A DNA stretch of 33,232 nt, taken from a virus. The notes under the pieces were generated by a model that did no database searches, was not told the DNA's origin, and saw only the letters and a program-made list of their open reading frames with translations. Shown one piece after another: positions 31,383 to 33,232 of the stretch (positions are counted from its first letter, which is position 1; the number at the start of each line of letters is the position of its first letter). The stretch is from positions 1-33,232 of IMG/VR virus record IMGVR_UViG_3300017786_000063; one strand, written 5' to 3'. The translations under genes and the position numbers were made by a program.

Positions 31383-33232
31383 TTATTGTGCGCTACTGTG
31401 TGGCGTAACAGGGCTTATTGTAGAGCTGTTATCTGTCGGTTCCATCGTTGGTGGGTTTGCTTGTGCTTCTGCAATTTCTTGTTCTAAACTTCTAAGAGCA
31501 TCTGCTTCTTCATTATGGAATCTGTTAACAACGCTTGTTCTAACTGCACCTGTACTGCTTCTAAAATACTTACTTCCATTGTTAGCACGGCGTTCACTAT
31601 ATACTGCTCTAACTATTGCTGCATCAGTCGGTTCTGTTAATGATACTTCATTTGGCGGAAATCCTATTGCAGCTAACGCTCTCTGGAATATATTACGTGC
31701 GCCGCCTTGACCATGTTGAATAGCTGTTGACCAAACAACATTTTGCACTGTTAGCGAACGTTCATTTACATCAAGATTTGTTCTATTTTTAATAAGTCTT
31801 GCACCTGGGGCATAATATGCAACTACTGCATATTGATGTTGTGCTTCTGCACCTTCTGGTGTTGCCATTACTTGCGCCCATGCTGCTTTATATGCCGGTG
31901 TGCCTGCTCTTGCTGCTGCTGGTCCACCTGCTTGTAATAGCGGTGATGCAAGTTCTCCATGATTACGTCCTAACCAAGCATGGAATTCATTCATTACACC
32001 TACGTTTGCTGCAAGTTGGTATGTACCATAACTAAAGCCGCCTGTACTATCCCAACCAATAGTTGCTGGATTTCCTCTTGATTCATATCTAGCACTCAAT
32101 GAACCTAATTCTGGATCAAAGTTAAAGTCACTAGTATAATCGCCAGGTGGCACAGGTGGTTGCCCGTTACCTGGACCTCTTGTAATATGTCCTGTACTAA
32201 TATTTCCTCCACTACCTTGTACATAACCACTAGCTGTTCTTCCTTGCATATTTTTATTAAATGTATCAGGAGTAAGTACTCGGTCTGAACTAGGAAGCGG
32301 ACCTGGTGATTCTCTATCTGTTTCAACTTTCTTAAATGCTAACGGATTAGAGTTTTCATGATGTGGCCACGGTTCGTGTTGTGGTGCTCTTGTAAGGATA
32401 CTTTCAAAACTAGTTATTAATCCGCCTGGCTTAACTTTAGGCAATGTAACTGTTTGTAATGGTTCAACTGCAACTGCTTTGTTTGCAGGTGCTGCTGTTG
32501 GACCGTTCATATGTACATATGTTGCTGTTTCTCTATGTTCTTTAGCACTAGTAATATGCGTTGAGCCGTCAGCTGTTAATCTATTATCAGCACTAGTATG
32601 AATATGTAAGTTTTTACCTGTATCTATATATTGCGATCTATCTACCTTAATATGTTGGTCTTTTCCTACAGTAATTTTACTAGTTTGACCTACATGTAAA
32701 TTAAAATTACCTTTAGATTCAATTTGTACTCTGCCACTCTCTGCACCCCTAGCTTTTCCAGCGGCTTTGATATTAACATTTCTGCCTGCTTCCATGTTTA
32801 TATCACGGCCTGCTGCAATATTAAAATCATTATCAGTTGTAACACTAACACTATCATGTGCATAGATATCAATTTTACCATCACTAGTCATTTCTATCCA
32901 AGTTGTTCCACGAGCATTACCAATATAAATTAAATCTTCACTATTATTCATTAACAGTTGATGGCCTGTTCTAGTTCTAATACGCATTAATTCATTTTGC
33001 GGAATAGTTCTGTCGCCACCTTCTTCGCCTGTGCCTTTATTTTTATAAATTGGCGGACCATCTTCTGCATGTGTAGCACGTACAAAGCGTTCATCACCAT
33101 CATCCATTACAAAACTTGTACCGCCTAGTCTATTTGATGGTGTAACTATTTTTTCGCCTTTTGTGCCGATTTCAGTAACCGGACTTTGATCTCTTCTATC
33201 TTTAGGACCAGGCGTACTTAGGCCAAATATTC
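31383..33232 (-). CDS. 5: Baseplate hub/central spike gp5-like protein with C-terminal lysozyme-like domain, N-terminus cut
   Basis: The frame is open to the right edge with no stop, so about 615 residues are visible and the start lies outside. An internal ATG at 33107 is not the start, because the preceding residues (LGGTSFVMDDGDERFVR) form the usual gp5/VgrG OB-fold segment. Next comes the beta-helix: NELMRIRTRTGHQLLMNNSE, then repeating V/I-x-V/I octads such as GRDINMEAGRNVNIKAAGK, forming the membrane-puncturing needle. A Gly/Pro linker leads to a C-terminal domain with SARYESRGNPATIGWDSTGG and FSYGTYQLA, which resembles phage and T6SS peptidoglycan hydrolases; the Glu of YESRG is the likely catalytic residue. 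T4 gp5 has its lysozyme before the beta-helix, so the order differs. A potential endolysin-type activity is inferred, not shown. Confidence 0.9.
   Translation of the reverse strand, partial: IFGLSTPGPKDRRDQSPVTEIGTKGEKIVTPSNRLGGTSFVMDDGDERFVRATHAEDGPPIYKNKGTGEEGGDRTIPQNELMRIRTRTGHQLLMNNSEDLIYIGNARGTTWIEMTSDGKIDIYAHDSVSVTTDNDFNIAAGRDINMEAGRNVNIKAAGKARGAESGRVQIESKGNFNLHVGQTSKITVGKDQHIKVDRSQYIDTGKNLHIHTSADNRLTADGSTHITSAKEHRETATYVHMNGPTAAPANKAVAVEPLQTVTLPKVKPGGLITSFESILTRAPQHEPWPHHENSNPLAFKKVETDRESPGPLPSSDRVLTPDTFNKNMQGRTASGYVQGSGGNISTGHITRGPGNGQPPVPPGDYTSDFNFDPELGSLSARYESRGNPATIGWDSTGGFSYGTYQLAANVGVMNEFHAWLGRNHGELASPLLQAGGPAAARAGTPAYKAAWAQVMATPEGAEAQHQYAVVAYYAPGARLIKNRTNLDVNERSLTVQNVVWSTAIQHGQGGARNIFQRALAAIGFPPNEVSLTEPTDAAIVRAVYSERRANNGSKYFRSSTGAVRTSVVNRFHNEEADALRSLEQEIAEAQANPPTMEPTDNSSTISPVTPHSSAQ

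Noticed and set aside
33105-33107. ATG at 33107 as the start of the spike gene
   Set aside because: The frame continues upstream without a stop to the window edge and encodes the conserved GGTSFV that precedes MDDGD in gp5/VgrG proteins.

Overview
The window is one continuous stretch of late structural genes from a T4-like (myovirus-type) phage, followed by a small glycosyltransferase cassette. Every supported gene lies on the minus strand, so transcription runs from the right edge to the left. The DNA is visibly AT-rich and the genes are tightly packed. No gap of 300 bases or more lacks a gene; the largest gaps are about 60-70 bases. I see no tRNA, rRNA, integrase, transposase or CRISPR array. 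The mix of T4 baseplate homologues (gp5, gp25, gp6) with a very large virion protein and marine-type fibre families fits a marine T4-like phage, of the kind known from cyanobacteria and SAR11. The host cannot be fixed from this window.

In transcription order: (1) 33232-30934 holds the baseplate hub/spike (gp5-like, truncated by the window edge) and gp25. (2) 30870-11954 holds a 1180-residue gp6-like wedge protein and a 5124-residue virion protein encoded by a single 15.4 kb reading frame, joined by a TAATG overlap. (3) 11933-3848 holds a 200-residue structural protein, three fibre-like paralogues sharing an N-terminus but with different C-terminal halves, and a second pair of paralogous structural proteins. 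T4-late-type NATAAATA motifs stand before three of these genes. (4) 3780 to the left edge is a separate five-gene unit behind a near-perfect sigma70-type promoter: a small conserved protein, two paralogous glycosyltransferases, a protein with carbohydrate-binding-like repeats, and a third glycosyltransferase cut by the left edge. Its genes are joined by 8-base ATGNNTAA overlaps and one TAATG.

Together the right three quarters build the baseplate, puncturing spike and host-recognition apparatus. The left cassette plausibly makes or modifies a glycan, either on the virion or on the host surface. The features most worth attention are the giant protein with its scattered carbohydrate-binding-like and beta-rich repeats, the enzyme-like domain placed after the beta-helix of the spike, and the coupled glycosyltransferase cassette.
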